The notes beneath the pieces are model-generated. The model was not told the origin of the DNA and ran no database searches. It saw only the letters and a program-made list of their open reading frames with translations. Positions 1-7,933 of a stretch of DNA of 64,000 bases are shown here, one piece after another. Source of the stretch: Paenibacillus endoradicis. Its GTDB lineage: Bacteria; Bacillota; Bacilli; Paenibacillales; Paenibacillaceae. The stretch covers positions 124,001 to 188,000 of the forward strand of contig NZ_JANQBB010000002.1 of the NCBI RefSeq assembly GCF_024721975.1. Direction: 5' to 3'. Position 1 is the first letter of the stretch. Each line of letters begins with the position of its first letter. The translations under genes were made by a program, and so were the position numbers.

Positions 1-875
1 TCAGTGTTTTTCACTAGATCATTTTCAATTGTATCTTTTGCATTACCTTCGCCGCCAACTGCTGCTGTACGGTCAATAACGAATAGGTAACCTGGGTTTT
101 TCTCAGCAATATATTCAAATGTAATTTCGTTACCATGTGTAGAAATTTCAAGTGTCTCGTCTACTGCAGGTACACCTAGAACATCATGAATGATACCAAA
201 GCGAGAACCAGGACCGTATGCACTAATTTTACCTTCGTTAGCAAGAACGATTAGTCCTTTTTTGTCAGTTGTAGATACATTAGCTTTTACATTTTCAATA
301 ACTTCATTAATCGCAGCTAATTCAGTAGCAGCTTGCTCTTCTTTTCCGAAAATTGTAGCAAGAGTTTCTACATTACTTGTGAATGATTTTAAGTAATCAG
401 CGTTATCAACGCCCATATAGATTGTTGGAGCAATTTTATTCAATTCTTCATATGCATCAGATTGACGACCAGAAATAATAATTAGATCTGGCTTGGCACC
501 ATCGATTGCTTCGAAGTCAGGTTCTTTCAAGCCACCAGCGTTAATATAATCAGCGCTAGCATATTTTTCAAGGTATGCAGGCAATGAATCTTGAGGAACA
601 GCTACAATCGATTCAACACCTAGACGATCCAATGTATCAAGTACACCAAAGTCAAATACAACGACTTTGCTTGGGTTGATTGGTGCATTCGTTTCGCCAA
701 GTAGGTGAGTTACTTTGATACTAGTTGGTGCATCAGGTTCTGCAGAATTTTGAGGTGTATTTGTAGTTCCACCAGTTGCTCCGTTATTTGGAGTATTGTT
801 CGTGTTGTTACCACATGCTGCCATAACAATAGCCATTACTAATACTAACATCATCATTGATAAATTCTTTTTCAT
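1..875 (-). CDS. Siderophore ABC transporter substrate-binding lipoprotein (YclQ-like), 3' end cut by window
   Basis: Reading leftwards from an ATG at 875 with a GGGTGG-type ribosome-binding site, the frame stays open to the window edge. The N-terminus is a signal peptide ending in a lipobox (VMAAC, Cys about residue 21), then a Thr/Asn/Pro-rich linker, then a FecB/TroA-type binding domain with phrases such as VVVFDFGVLDTLDRLG and KPDLIIISGRQ. The family delivers iron-siderophores to a membrane permease from outside the cell membrane. It is the last gene of a four-gene set in the same order as Bacillus yclNOPQ (petrobactin uptake), so a catecholate or mixed siderophore is likely; the ligand itself is inference. 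Only about 290 residues are present and the C-terminus lies outside the window. Confidence 0.9.
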   Translation of the reverse strand, partial: MKKNLSMMMLVLVMAIVMAACGNNTNNTPNNGATGGTTNTPQNSAEPDAPTSIKVTHLLGETNAPINPSKVVVFDFGVLDTLDRLGVESIVAVPQDSLPAYLEKYASADYINAGGLKEPDFEAIDGAKPDLIIISGRQSDAYEELNKIAPTIYMGVDNADYLKSFTSNVETLATIFGKEEQAATELAAINEVIENVKANVSTTDKKGLIVLANEGKISAYGPGSRFGIIHDVLGVPAVDETLEISTHGNEITFEYIAEKNPGYLFVIDRTAAVGGEGNAKDTIENDLVKNT

Positions 876-900
876 TATTTTTTTCCACCCTTTATCTCTA

Positions 901-1659
901 TTATTTGAAATACACACCAATACGATTACCATCGATAACTTCTATTGGAATATTCATATCATAAATGCTTTCCAATACAGGTTCATCAATGATTTGTTCT
1001 GTTGGACCTTCTTGTACGATTTTGCCATCTTTTAGAGCTACAATATAATCAGAATAACAAGATGCGAAATTAATATCATGAATGACAATAACGATTGTCT
1101 TTCCTAGCTCCTCAACAAGTCTTCTTAATACTTTCATAATTTGAACCGAATGTTTCATATCCAAATTATTAAGTGGCTCATCAAGTAATATCACTTCGGT
1201 ATTCTGAGCAATAATCATTGCAATGTAAGCTCTTTGATTTTGTCCACCACTTAATTGATCGAGAAATCGATCCTTCAAGTCAGTAAGATCCATATAATCA
1301 ATGGCTTCATCTATGAATATCCAATCTTCCTTCGTTAATTTCCCTTGTGAATAAGGAAAACGTCCGAAACTCACTAGATCACGAACAGTTAAACGCATGC
1401 TAATATGGTTGGACTGCTTTAGAATAGAGATTTTGCGCGCTAATTCCCCCGTATTCCAAGCACTCACATCCTTACCATCAATTTTAACTGTACCGCTATC
1501 TTTCGTTAGAAGCCTGCTTATTATAGATAGTAATGTGCTTTTACCTGCTCCATTAGGACCGATGAACGAAGTTATTTGTCGTTCTGGGATGTTCAAAGAA
1601 ACATTATCTACGACAGGCTTGCCACCATACATTTTGGTAACATTACTCACTTCAATCAT
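901..1659 (-). CDS. yclP: Siderophore ABC transporter ATP-binding protein (YclP-like)
   Basis: 252 residues, a normal length for a FecE/FepC-type ATPase. Walker A GPNGAGKST is at residues 34-42, the ABC signature LSGGQ at 136-140, and Walker B ILLDEP at about 157-162, followed by the switch His in VIHDINFA. It powers import of ferric siderophore through the two permeases encoded just upstream. Its ATG overlaps the stop of the preceding permease gene by four bases, so the two are translationally coupled. The yclP name rests on gene order and motif similarity; the family is certain, the substrate is not. Confidence 0.93.
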   Translation of the reverse strand: MIEVSNVTKMYGGKPVVDNVSLNIPERQITSFIGPNGAGKSTLLSIISRLLTKDSGTVKIDGKDVSAWNTGELARKISILKQSNHISMRLTVRDLVSFGRFPYSQGKLTKEDWIFIDEAIDYMDLTDLKDRFLDQLSGGQNQRAYIAMIIAQNTEVILLDEPLNNLDMKHSVQIMKVLRRLVEELGKTIVIVIHDINFASCYSDYIVALKDGKIVQEGPTEQIIDEPVLESIYDMNIPIEVIDGNRIGVYFK

Positions 1660-2597
1660 GCTTTACTCTCCTTTAGCAACAAGTATATAAAGTACAAACC
1701 ACCTATAAAATTAATTAGTACACTTACGGTAGTACTGAAAGTGAACACTCGTTCAACAAGCATTTGACCACCAACAAGTGCAATGATGCTAATAAAAATC
1801 GATGCTGGTATTAATACAGCATGACGATGGCTTCCCATGAAATGATAAGCAAGATTTACAACGAGCAAGCCAAGAAAAGTTATTGGACCTACAAGTGCAG
1901 TACTTACTGAAATCAAAATAGCAATAATAATTAACATTCCTTGTACCGTTTTGGCATAAGGTACACCTAAATTAACCGCATGCTCTTTCCCTAAAGACAT
2001 AACATCCAAATACTTGTTATATCTTATCGAGTACACTGCAACGAGCACAATAATTACTGTTGCTACGATAAGTAGATCGGAATTTACATTATTAAAGCTT
2101 GCGAACATTTTCCCTTGAAGAATTTGAAATTCATTCGGGTCAATGAGCACTTGTAAGAACGTAGAAATACTACCAAACATCGTTCCCATAACCAGTCCAA
2201 CTAATAATAAGAAGAACAAATTTCTACCTTCTCTTTTGAATAGTAAGCGATATAGTACTACAGCAAACAGCATCATGAACACCGTTGATAAACCGAAGTT
2301 CATATATTTATTTACTGCAGGGAAACTCATAGAACCGAAGACAAAAACGACGAACGTTTGAAATAATAAATATAAGGAATCTAAACCAATAACGCTTGGC
2401 GTCAAAATTCTATTATTCGTCATCGTTTGGAAAATTAGTGTCGCGTAAGCAATCGCACCACCAGTAAGAATAATTGCAAACACTTTTTTCAATCTACGCT
2501 GTAATGCGTAATCCCAATTATGAGGGAGATCGATAAATATAAAGGCAATAATAACGGCTACCATCACGCCAAATAATATAATTAACTTAGCTTTCAT
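1656..2597 (-). CDS. yclO: Siderophore ABC transporter permease (YclO-like)
   Basis: 313-residue FecCD/BtuC-family permease with about nine to ten hydrophobic segments spread over its whole length and the conserved coupling region GLLVVNLAYHFMGSHRH near residue 240. It forms one half of the membrane channel of the ferric-siderophore importer; the other half is the gene just upstream. The reading frame overlaps the 3' end of that gene by 11 bases and the ATPase gene by 4 bases, which marks a tightly coupled operon. Iron regulation comes from the promoter ahead of the first gene. Confidence 0.92.
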   Translation of the reverse strand: MKAKLIILFGVMVAVIIAFIFIDLPHNWDYALQRRLKKVFAIILTGGAIAYATLIFQTMTNNRILTPSVIGLDSLYLLFQTFVVFVFGSMSFPAVNKYMNFGLSTVFMMLFAVVLYRLLFKREGRNLFFLLLVGLVMGTMFGSISTFLQVLIDPNEFQILQGKMFASFNNVNSDLLIVATVIIVLVAVYSIRYNKYLDVMSLGKEHAVNLGVPYAKTVQGMLIIIAILISVSTALVGPITFLGLLVVNLAYHFMGSHRHAVLIPASIFISIIALVGGQMLVERVFTFSTTVSVLINFIGGLYFIYLLLKESKA

Positions 2598-3540
2598 AGA
2601 CTCTTCTCCTCATTAGCAAGTAAAGGAATAAAACACTACCGATAACTCCAACAGTTAGAGCAATTGGAATTTCATACGGGTAGATTACAATCCTTCCAAT
2701 AATATCACAAGCTAACAAGAAAATTGCACCCATTAAAGCGGTATGAACTAGTGATTTTTTCAAATTATCTCCCATGTATAAGGAGACTATGTTAGGTACG
2801 ACTAGACCTAGAAATGGAATCGCTCCTACACTTAGAATAACAACAACAGATACAAGAGCTACAATAATCAAGCCGATATTTACTACTCGTTTATGATTAA
2901 GTCCTAGATTGGCTGAAAACTCTTCACCCATACCTGCAATTGTAAATTTGTTGGCATAGAGATACGCAACAATAAGTAAAGGTACACTAATATAAATTAA
3001 TTCATAACTCCCTGACATTACACTTGAAAAGCTACCTTGTAACCAGGATGAGATATTTTGAATTAGATCGTTTTTGTAAGCAAAAAATGTTGTAACCGAG
3101 TTAATGATATTACCAAACATTAAGCCAACAAGCGGAATGAAAATAGCGTCCTTGAACTTAATTTTTTCTAGTAATTTCATAAATAGAAACGTACCTGCTA
3201 GAGCAAATAAGAAGGCAATAAGCATTTTCTCCATTGTTGATGCTGAAGAAAACATTAGCATAGCCACCATAATACCTAATTTGGCAGAATCATCTGTACC
3301 CGCAGTTGTAGGAGATACAAATTTATTGCGGCTCAACTGTTGCATTATAAGACCAGCAACACTCATACTTACACCCGCTATAATAAGACTAACTAGCCGA
3401 GGAATACGTGTAATTTCCATCACTTGTAGTTGCTTCTCCGATAAATTAAATATCTCAAATATAGAGATATCAGTTACACCAACAAACAGTGAAATGATAG
3501 ATAAAGCCAGTAGAATAACTACCAAATGCCATACTTTCAT
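2587..3540 (-). CDS. yclN: Siderophore ABC transporter permease (YclN-like), first gene of operon
   Basis: 317-residue FecCD-type permease. The typical early motif RIPRLVSLIIAGVSMSVAGLIMQQLSRNKFVSPTTAG spans residues 45-82 (shown in the frame), and GAIPFLGLVVPNI near residue 235 is the ATPase-coupling region. The ATG at 3540 follows GAGGG at good spacing. It leads the four-gene importer operon. The promoter 5' to it carries two Fur boxes, so expression should rise when iron is scarce. Orientation and order match yclNOPQ of Bacillus; petrobactin as ligand is inference from that synteny. Confidence 0.92.
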   Translation of the reverse strand: MKVWHLVVILLALSIISLFVGVTDISIFEIFNLSEKQLQVMEITRIPRLVSLIIAGVSMSVAGLIMQQLSRNKFVSPTTAGTDDSAKLGIMVAMLMFSSASTMEKMLIAFLFALAGTFLFMKLLEKIKFKDAIFIPLVGLMFGNIINSVTTFFAYKNDLIQNISSWLQGSFSSVMSGSYELIYISVPLLIVAYLYANKFTIAGMGEEFSANLGLNHKRVVNIGLIIVALVSVVVILSVGAIPFLGLVVPNIVSLYMGDNLKKSLVHTALMGAIFLLACDIIGRIVIYPYEIPIALTVGVIGSVLFLYLLMRRRVYES

Positions 3541-3569
3541 GTCTTCCCTCTAATCTCTTCTCTTAGATA

Positions 3570-3582
3570 GAGAATCATTCTC
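3570..3582. promoter_or_regulatory. Second Fur box, perfect palindrome
   Basis: GAGAATCATTCTC is a perfect 6-1-6 inverted repeat in the untranslated leader of the importer operon, 30 bp before the start codon and about 75 bp downstream of the first Fur box. It has the core of the Gram-positive Fur operator and probably adds a roadblock or cooperative site. Confidence 0.75.
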
Positions 3583-3642
3583 AGTTGTGAGCAATAATAA
3601 AACTCGTTCTTAACTTCAACGAGTTCAACGAATAATTTACAT

Positions 3643-3692
3643 TGATAATCATTCTCATATTTAAATTTATCATTAGACCTATCCCTCGTCAA
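3643..3692 (-). promoter_or_regulatory. Sigma-A-type promoter with Fur box for siderophore importer operon
   Basis: On the minus strand a -35 TTGACG (3687-3692) and -10 TAAATT (3664-3669) are separated by 17 bp. A Fur box close to the 7-1-7 consensus (TGATAATCATTCTCA read on the plus strand, 3643-3657) lies just downstream of the -10, over the expected start point. Binding of Fe-Fur there would block initiation. Confidence 0.82.
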
Positions 3693-3841
3693 CAACTAAT
3701 GTATGATCGAGCCTAACATTTTACTTGATGTGACCAACTTATGAATAACTAAAGTTATTCTTATTAAACAATTTTAACATTTCAACTTAAAATTTTCTGA
3801 AAGTTTACTGTTCAAATCATATATCATATTTTCTTTTTTTA

Positions 3842-3863
3842 ACTTGTATGGTAGTATGCAAGT
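3842..3863. promoter_or_regulatory. Candidate operator ahead of GntR regulator
   Basis: An inverted repeat (ACTTGTAT and ATGCAAGT, 6-bp spacer) lies about 90 bp upstream of the GntR gene and overlaps a weak -35/-10 pair (TTGTAT and TATGTA). FCD-type GntR regulators often bind such short palindromes and autoregulate. The assignment is inference from position and symmetry only. Confidence 0.35.
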
Positions 3864-3954
3864 AAGTATGTAAGCACTTTCTTTTTTTAATACTACTCTT
3901 AATTACAAGTAGTGAATCAAAATGATAATAAATAGTTTGAGGAGGTGATTGAAC

Positions 3955-4629
3955 ATGTTCACACCAACAAATGACAATCGTTCTATTCGAGATCAAGTCT
4001 ATGAAGCTTTGAAACAACAGATCGTAACGCTCAAAATCTTACCTGGAACTTCACTATCTGAAAATGAGATGGCAGTCCAGTTTAACGTAAGTCGAACTCC
4101 TATTCGTGAAAGTTTTGTTAGATTGGCTCAAGAAGGACTCGTTCAAGTATTGCCTCAACGAGGTACACTCGTGTCATTAATTGATCGTTCACTTGTAGAA
4201 GAAGCAAGATTTATGAGACTACAGTTGGAATGTGCAATTGTTGAAATAGCTTGCAGCGATTTCCCAGCTGCTTCGCTAAGTTATCTAACGATGAATCTCT
4301 CGCAACAAAAGGAATGCCTGGAACTTAATGATGTAGATCGTATTTTCACATTAGATCAACAATTCCACTCCATTCTATTTGCAGGGGTCAATAAAACTCA
4401 CACATGGAACACGATGAGCTCACTTACAATCCATCTTGATCGGAGTCGAAAATTGCGTTTGCTCGATAATGATGATTGGGAGCAGATTTACGACCAACAT
4501 TGTCAAATTCTCGAAGCCATAAAGAATAAAGACGCAGATTTTGCTATACAAATCATGAAGCAGCATCTTAATCGCGGTGTCGATGAGCTGACAGTGCTGA
4601 ATGAAAAATATCCTAATTATTTTATCTAA
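3955..4629 (+). CDS. GntR-family regulator, FCD (FadR C-terminal) subfamily
   Basis: About 224 residues. An N-terminal winged helix (DQVYEALKQQIVTLKILPGTSLSENEMAVQFNVSRTPIRESFVRLAQEGLV, residues about 10-60) is followed by an all-helical FCD ligand domain with metal-binding His residues (QQFHSILF, DQHCQIL, MKQHLNRG). The start was set at the ATG at 3955 because GGAGGTGAT ends only a few bases before the upstream in-frame TTG at 3949. This subfamily commonly senses sugar acids. It directly precedes mannonate dehydratase and a fructuronate-reductase-like gene on the same strand, so it probably controls hexuronate catabolism (inference). Confidence 0.9.
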   Translation: MFTPTNDNRSIRDQVYEALKQQIVTLKILPGTSLSENEMAVQFNVSRTPIRESFVRLAQEGLVQVLPQRGTLVSLIDRSLVEEARFMRLQLECAIVEIACSDFPAASLSYLTMNLSQQKECLELNDVDRIFTLDQQFHSILFAGVNKTHTWNTMSSLTIHLDRSRKLRLLDNDDWEQIYDQHCQILEAIKNKDADFAIQIMKQHLNRGVDELTVLNEKYPNYFI

Positions 4630-4634
4630 TACTA

Positions 4635-4762
4635 CGCTTTGGAAGCTACTTATTATTCGCGAAGTAGTAGCTCAAAAGGTTATCATAAAAAGTTGGGTTA
4701 TGCTTTCGAAGCAACTTTTTATTCGCGAGGTAGTAGCTCAAAAGGTTATCATAAAAAGTTTT
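4635..4762 (+). repeat. Tandem pair of a short GCTTTCGAAG-type repeat upstream of uxuA
   Basis: Two diverged copies of a roughly 60-bp unit lie head to tail (about 4635-4694 and 4700-4762). Each starts GCTTT(G/C)GAAG, continues through TATTCGCGA and GTAGTAGCTCAAAAGG, and ends TCATAAAAAGTT. The second copy runs directly into the AGGAGG ribosome-binding site of the next gene. A third copy is inside the Tad operon at 14737-14797. Confidence 0.8.
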
Positions 4763-4775
4763 AGGAGGATTTATT

Positions 4776-5849
4776 ATGCGCATGACATTCCGTTGGTTTG
4801 GAGAGGGTAATGACCCTGTTCCTTTGGCATATATTAAGCAAATTCCAGGTACTGAAGGTATTGTATGGTCGCTTCATGATATTGCCGCTGGTGAAGAATG
4901 GCCTATCGAACGTATTCTAGAAGTTAGGTCTCAAGCAGATGCTGCTGGACTACATATCGATGTCGTTGAAAGTGTTAACATTCATGAGGATATTAAGTTG
5001 GGCTTACCTTCTCGTGATCAATACATTGAAAACTATAAAAATACGATTCGCAAACTAGGCTCTGTTGGTGTAAAAGTTATTTGCTACAACTTCATGCCTG
5101 TATTTGACTGGTTACGTACGAACTTGTACGAAGAGCTAGAGGATGGCTCAACTGCCCTATACTTAGAAAAAGCAAAAGTGATGAATTTATCGCCGCATGA
5201 ACTTGTTGCTTATTTTCAAAGTAACTCAACATTCCAACTTCCGGGCTGGGAACCTGAGAGACTGGGGCAATTATCAACAACTTTAGAAGCATATCAAGCT
5301 GTTGATGAAGAACAACTTTGGAGTAATTTAGCTTATTTCCTTGAAGCAATTATCCCTGTTGCAGCTGAATCTGGTATTAAAATGGCGATTCATCCCGATG
5401 ATCCCCCATACCCATTGTTCGGCTTACCTCGTATCATTACAAGCCAACAAAATTTACGCCGTTTCTTAAAGATTGTTGATCATCCATCGAATGGTATTAC
5501 ACTTTGCAGTGGCTCGTTGGGCGCCAATGCTGACAACGACATTGTATCCATGATCCATGAATTCAGCGATCGTATTCCTTTTGCCCATATACGTAATATT
5601 CGATTAGCTGAAAATGGTGACTTCATTGAAACATCTCATCGCACAGAGGATGGTACAGTTAATATAGCAGGAATTGTAAAGGCTTACTATGATATCGGAT
5701 TTACGGGATATGCTCGTCCAGACCACGGCAGGCATATTTGGGGAGAACAATGTCGACCTGGATACGGACTATATGACCGCGGTTTAGGGATTATGCATCT
5801 GTGGGGATTGTGGGATGGTTATCGTTACGCAGATAAAGGCTCCTTATAG
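4776..5849 (+). CDS. uxuA: D-mannonate dehydratase
   Basis: 357 residues, the usual length of UxuA, starting MRMTFRWFGEGNDPVPL after AGGAGG (4763-4768). It dehydrates D-mannonate to 2-keto-3-deoxygluconate in glucuronate breakdown. Family features visible are WSLHDIAAGEEW near residue 30, the metal-ligand region IHPDDPPYPLFGLPRI near residue 205, the FAHIRNI segment near 272 and RPDHGRHIWGE near 315, all characteristic of the TIM-barrel metal site. It is flanked by a GntR regulator and an SDR likely to be the preceding enzyme. Isomerase UxaC and KDG kinase/aldolase are not in this window, so the pathway is completed elsewhere. Confidence 0.95.
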   Translation: MRMTFRWFGEGNDPVPLAYIKQIPGTEGIVWSLHDIAAGEEWPIERILEVRSQADAAGLHIDVVESVNIHEDIKLGLPSRDQYIENYKNTIRKLGSVGVKVICYNFMPVFDWLRTNLYEELEDGSTALYLEKAKVMNLSPHELVAYFQSNSTFQLPGWEPERLGQLSTTLEAYQAVDEEQLWSNLAYFLEAIIPVAAESGIKMAIHPDDPPYPLFGLPRIITSQQNLRRFLKIVDHPSNGITLCSGSLGANADNDIVSMIHEFSDRIPFAHIRNIRLAENGDFIETSHRTEDGTVNIAGIVKAYYDIGFTGYARPDHGRHIWGEQCRPGYGLYDRGLGIMHLWGLWDGYRYADKGSL

Positions 5850-5850
5850 A

Positions 5851-6027
5851 GGTAATTCAAAACGTCCACCCGTGATCACGATGACTATGCTAACGTAGCT
5901 TAGTCATCATCGAATCTGTCTCCCCATCGAAAGCCTGCGTGTGCTCACGTACACAATACGTACGCTGTGCTACTCGTTTCCGCTGTGGGTCATCTTCTTG
6001 GTGCTGACGAGCGAACGTTTTGAACCT
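5851..6027. repeat. Intergenic TIR repeat family, copy A (diverged)
   Basis: About 177 bp bounded by ATTCAAAACGTCC on the left and GCGAACGTTTTGAA on the right, which are inverted repeats of each other. Inside are the family hallmarks: ACGATGACTATGCTAACGTAGC, CATCGAA, and a central GTGCTCACGTACACAA / TACGTACGCTGTGC palindrome. It separates uxuA from the SDR gene. The termini differ from the other copies (AACGT instead of AAGCGGGC), which makes this a sub-type. Confidence 0.75.
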
Positions 6028-6081
6028 TTATTGTAATTAGGTAGTTTAAAAATGGAATTTGATAACGATGGTAGGATTCTA

Positions 6082-6141
6082 AGGTAGTTCAAAACGTCTG
6101 TGAGCACGATGACTACGATAACGTACTTAGTCAACATCGAA
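6082..6141. repeat. Intergenic TIR repeat family, partial copy A'
   Basis: About 60 bp repeats the left end of copy A: GTAGTTCAAAACGTC, then GAGCACGATGACTACGATAACGTA and CATCGAA. The right half is missing and the segment ends just before the ribosome-binding site of the SDR gene. Confidence 0.65.
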
Positions 6142-6164
6142 TATAAGAACTTTTAGGGGGAAAT

Positions 6165-7031
6165 ATGATGTCTACTATTCAAGAACAAACGATTCATCCT
6201 TCACTTGCTAACAAGGTAGCTGTTGTAACTGGTGGTTCTGGCGTACTATGTGGCGCTATGGCGATTGAGCTTGCTCGTCAAGGAATGAAGGTAGCTGTGC
6301 TTGGCCGTACTGCTGAGAAAATCGAGCGTGTTGTTGCAACGATTATAGAACAAGGCGGAACTGCCATTGGAGTTCCTTGCAATGTAACAGATACGCAAAG
6401 CGTTGAAGAAGCTAGTCAAATCGTTGAGAAAGAGCTTGGACCATGTCATATTCTTATTAATGGTGCTGGTGGTAATCAAGCAAGTGCAAATACAACAAAT
6501 GAAACTTTCTCCATGGACGATTGGAAAAATCCCAACGTAGCATCGTTCTTCGACCTACAGCCAGAAGGTATCCGTCAAGTGCTTGATCTGAACTTCGTCG
6601 GTACGCTCATACCTTCTCAAGTGTTTGCGAAACAGATGCTTACGGTAGAAAACCCAGTTATCATTAATCTATCTTCAATGAGCGCTCCTTCTCCTATGAC
6701 TAAAGTTCCTGGTTATAGTGCAGCTAAGGCAGCTATTGAAAACTTTACTCAGTGGTTAGCTGTCCATATGGCTGAAGCAGGTATTCGCGTTAATGCGATC
6801 GCTCCAGGCTTCTTCCTTACAGAACAAAATCATAAATTACTTGTGAATGAAGACGGTTCTCTAACGGATCGCTCTAACAAAATAATTACTCATACTCCCA
6901 TGCGACGTTTTGGTAAACCAGATGATTTATTAGGTGTATTACTATGGCTTTGCGATAATAGTGCATCTGGCTTCGTAACAGGTATAACTGTTCCAATCGA
7001 CGGCGGATTCATGGCCTACTCAGGCGTATAA
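6165..7031 (+). CDS. SDR oxidoreductase, probable fructuronate reductase (mannonate oxidoreductase)
   Basis: 288-residue classical short-chain dehydrogenase. The NAD(P)-binding motif TGGSGVLCG is at residues 22-30, NGAGG at about 100-104, the catalytic Ser near 171, and YSAAK (Tyr184, Lys188) is intact. The SDR-type enzymes beside uxuA in Bacillales (UxuB/YjmF-like) interconvert fructuronate and mannonate, which supplies the substrate of the neighbouring UxuA; the specificity here is inferred from position. Two ATGs lie in a row at 6165 and 6168 behind AGGGGG; either could be used. A 315-bp gap with two repeat copies separates it from uxuA, so it may have its own promoter. Confidence 0.85.
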   Translation: MMSTIQEQTIHPSLANKVAVVTGGSGVLCGAMAIELARQGMKVAVLGRTAEKIERVVATIIEQGGTAIGVPCNVTDTQSVEEASQIVEKELGPCHILINGAGGNQASANTTNETFSMDDWKNPNVASFFDLQPEGIRQVLDLNFVGTLIPSQVFAKQMLTVENPVIINLSSMSAPSPMTKVPGYSAAKAAIENFTQWLAVHMAEAGIRVNAIAPGFFLTEQNHKLLVNEDGSLTDRSNKIITHTPMRRFGKPDDLLGVLLWLCDNSASGFVTGITVPIDGGFMAYSGV

Positions 7032-7038
7032 TAAGAAA

Positions 7039-7076
7039 AAGCTCGCTAGAACTGTGAATACAGTTTTAGCGAGCTT
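7039..7076 (-). terminator. Terminator between convergent SDR and HesB-fold genes
   Basis: Stem AAGCTCGCTA...TAGCGAGCTT with an inner ACTG/CAGT pairing. The run of T follows on the minus strand, so it mainly ends the leftward HesB-fold gene, though the stem can serve both directions. Confidence 0.8.
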
Positions 7077-7129
7077 GTATTAATATCTATAGTAGAACAT
7101 ATACTTGTAACCATTATAATAAGCTATGT

Positions 7130-7417
7130 CTATTGTACACTCATCTTAATTTCTTCAGTTGGTGCATCGAAAGAAACGGTCAAATCCTTCTCTTCCAAAT
7201 ACCATAAATTATCTTGTTCGATGTAAAAGTTTACACCTTCTACTTCCTCAACTAATCCAATCTCACGTGGTTGATCCTTCATTACACCCAATGATAGTCC
7301 AGGATGAACGCTACCACAGCCGCCCAATCTAACATAGATACGAACATGATCTCCTTGCTGTAATTCCATCTGTGATTTGTACCAACTTGCTGCCGGTTGT
7401 TCAACGATTAATTTCAT
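7130..7417 (-). CDS. HesB/IscA-fold protein (YneR-like)
   Basis: About 95 residues, starting MKLIVEQPAASWYKSQMELQQGDHVRIYVRLGGCGSVHPGLSLGV. The fold is the iron-sulfur-biosynthesis (HesB/YadR/YfhF) type. Only one Cys (GGCGS) is present and the C-terminal CxC of true A-type carriers is missing, as is common for the YneR branch, so a scaffold role is doubtful. The start was put at the internal ATG (7417), as the ORF's upstream GTG (7429) abuts the AGAAGG ribosome-binding site. It is a single-gene unit with its own terminator. Confidence 0.8.
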   Translation of the reverse strand: MKLIVEQPAASWYKSQMELQQGDHVRIYVRLGGCGSVHPGLSLGVMKDQPREIGLVEEVEGVNFYIEQDNLWYLEEKDLTVSFDAPTEEIKMSVQ

Positions 7418-7467
7418 ACCTCTGCACACCCTTCTAGGACTGTCATTAACTAACTATTTTTTAGAGG

Positions 7468-7640
7468 AAGTTCAAACAGCAGACTTTGATAACGAAGTGA
7501 TGCAGGCAGATTAGTCGGCATCGAATATGTAGCGAATTTGGAAAATCCGGGACTCGTGTACCAAATACGTACACTAGAGTGTCCTCCTTCCGCAAATACC
7601 GCTCCATCTTCTCGGTTCTGAAAGCCCGCTTTTTGAACTA
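7468..7640. repeat. Intergenic TIR repeat family, copy B
   Basis: About 173 bp bounded by GTTCAAACAGCAGACTTT on the left and GAAAGCCCGCTTTTTGAAC on the right, an imperfect 20-bp terminal inverted repeat. Inside are GATAACGA, GGCATCGAA and a GTGTACCAAATACGTACAC palindrome. Its right edge overlaps the end of a decayed gene (7640-7835). Confidence 0.82.
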
Positions 7641-7835
7641 ACTAACTATAGTATAACGGTTATTGCGTAATAATTGCACTAAATCATATACATATTCATC
7701 AATTCTTTGCATAACAATTTCTGGAGCGATTAATGTAACCCCAAAACATTCCGCGTTCATCGTTTGCTACGATCGTTAACTGGTTTTCAAAAATTTCATC
7801 AGCAACAAAGTCATCTACAAAATGCCAGTCTTATA
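7640..7835 (-). pseudogene. Decayed gene fragment with a frameshift
   Basis: Reading leftwards from about 7835, two frames together give a protein-like sequence: DWHFVDDFVADEIFENQLT and IVANDERGMFWG in one frame, then VTLIAPEIVMQRIDEYVYD and LVQLLRNNRYTIVS in the next, ending at a TAG beside repeat copy B. The join near 7745 needs a one-base shift. No start or ribosome-binding site is visible. I do not recognise the family. The fragment ends exactly at the edge of the repeat, which suggests the repeat and the decay are linked. Confidence 0.5.
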
Positions 7836-7933
7836 TTATCAATATCTTTTCATTATCATACTATAGTTCGTTAGAATCTATCTACATAGTGAAAGACGCA
7901 CTTCAAAGTTTATGAAATGCGTCTACTATGTGT

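Noticed and set aside
3104..3553. 149-codon frame antisense to yclN
   Set aside because: A shadow of the permease; ends over its ribosome-binding site and has no signal of its own.
4635..4762. Riboswitch or attenuator ahead of uxuA
   Set aside because: The segment is two copies of a repeat also present in an unrelated operon, so the similarity is due to the repeat and not to a ligand-binding fold.
4601..4810. 69-codon frame between the GntR gene and uxuA
   Set aside because: It translates the tandem repeat twice (REVVAQKVIIKS) and runs into uxuA in another frame. A repeat artefact.
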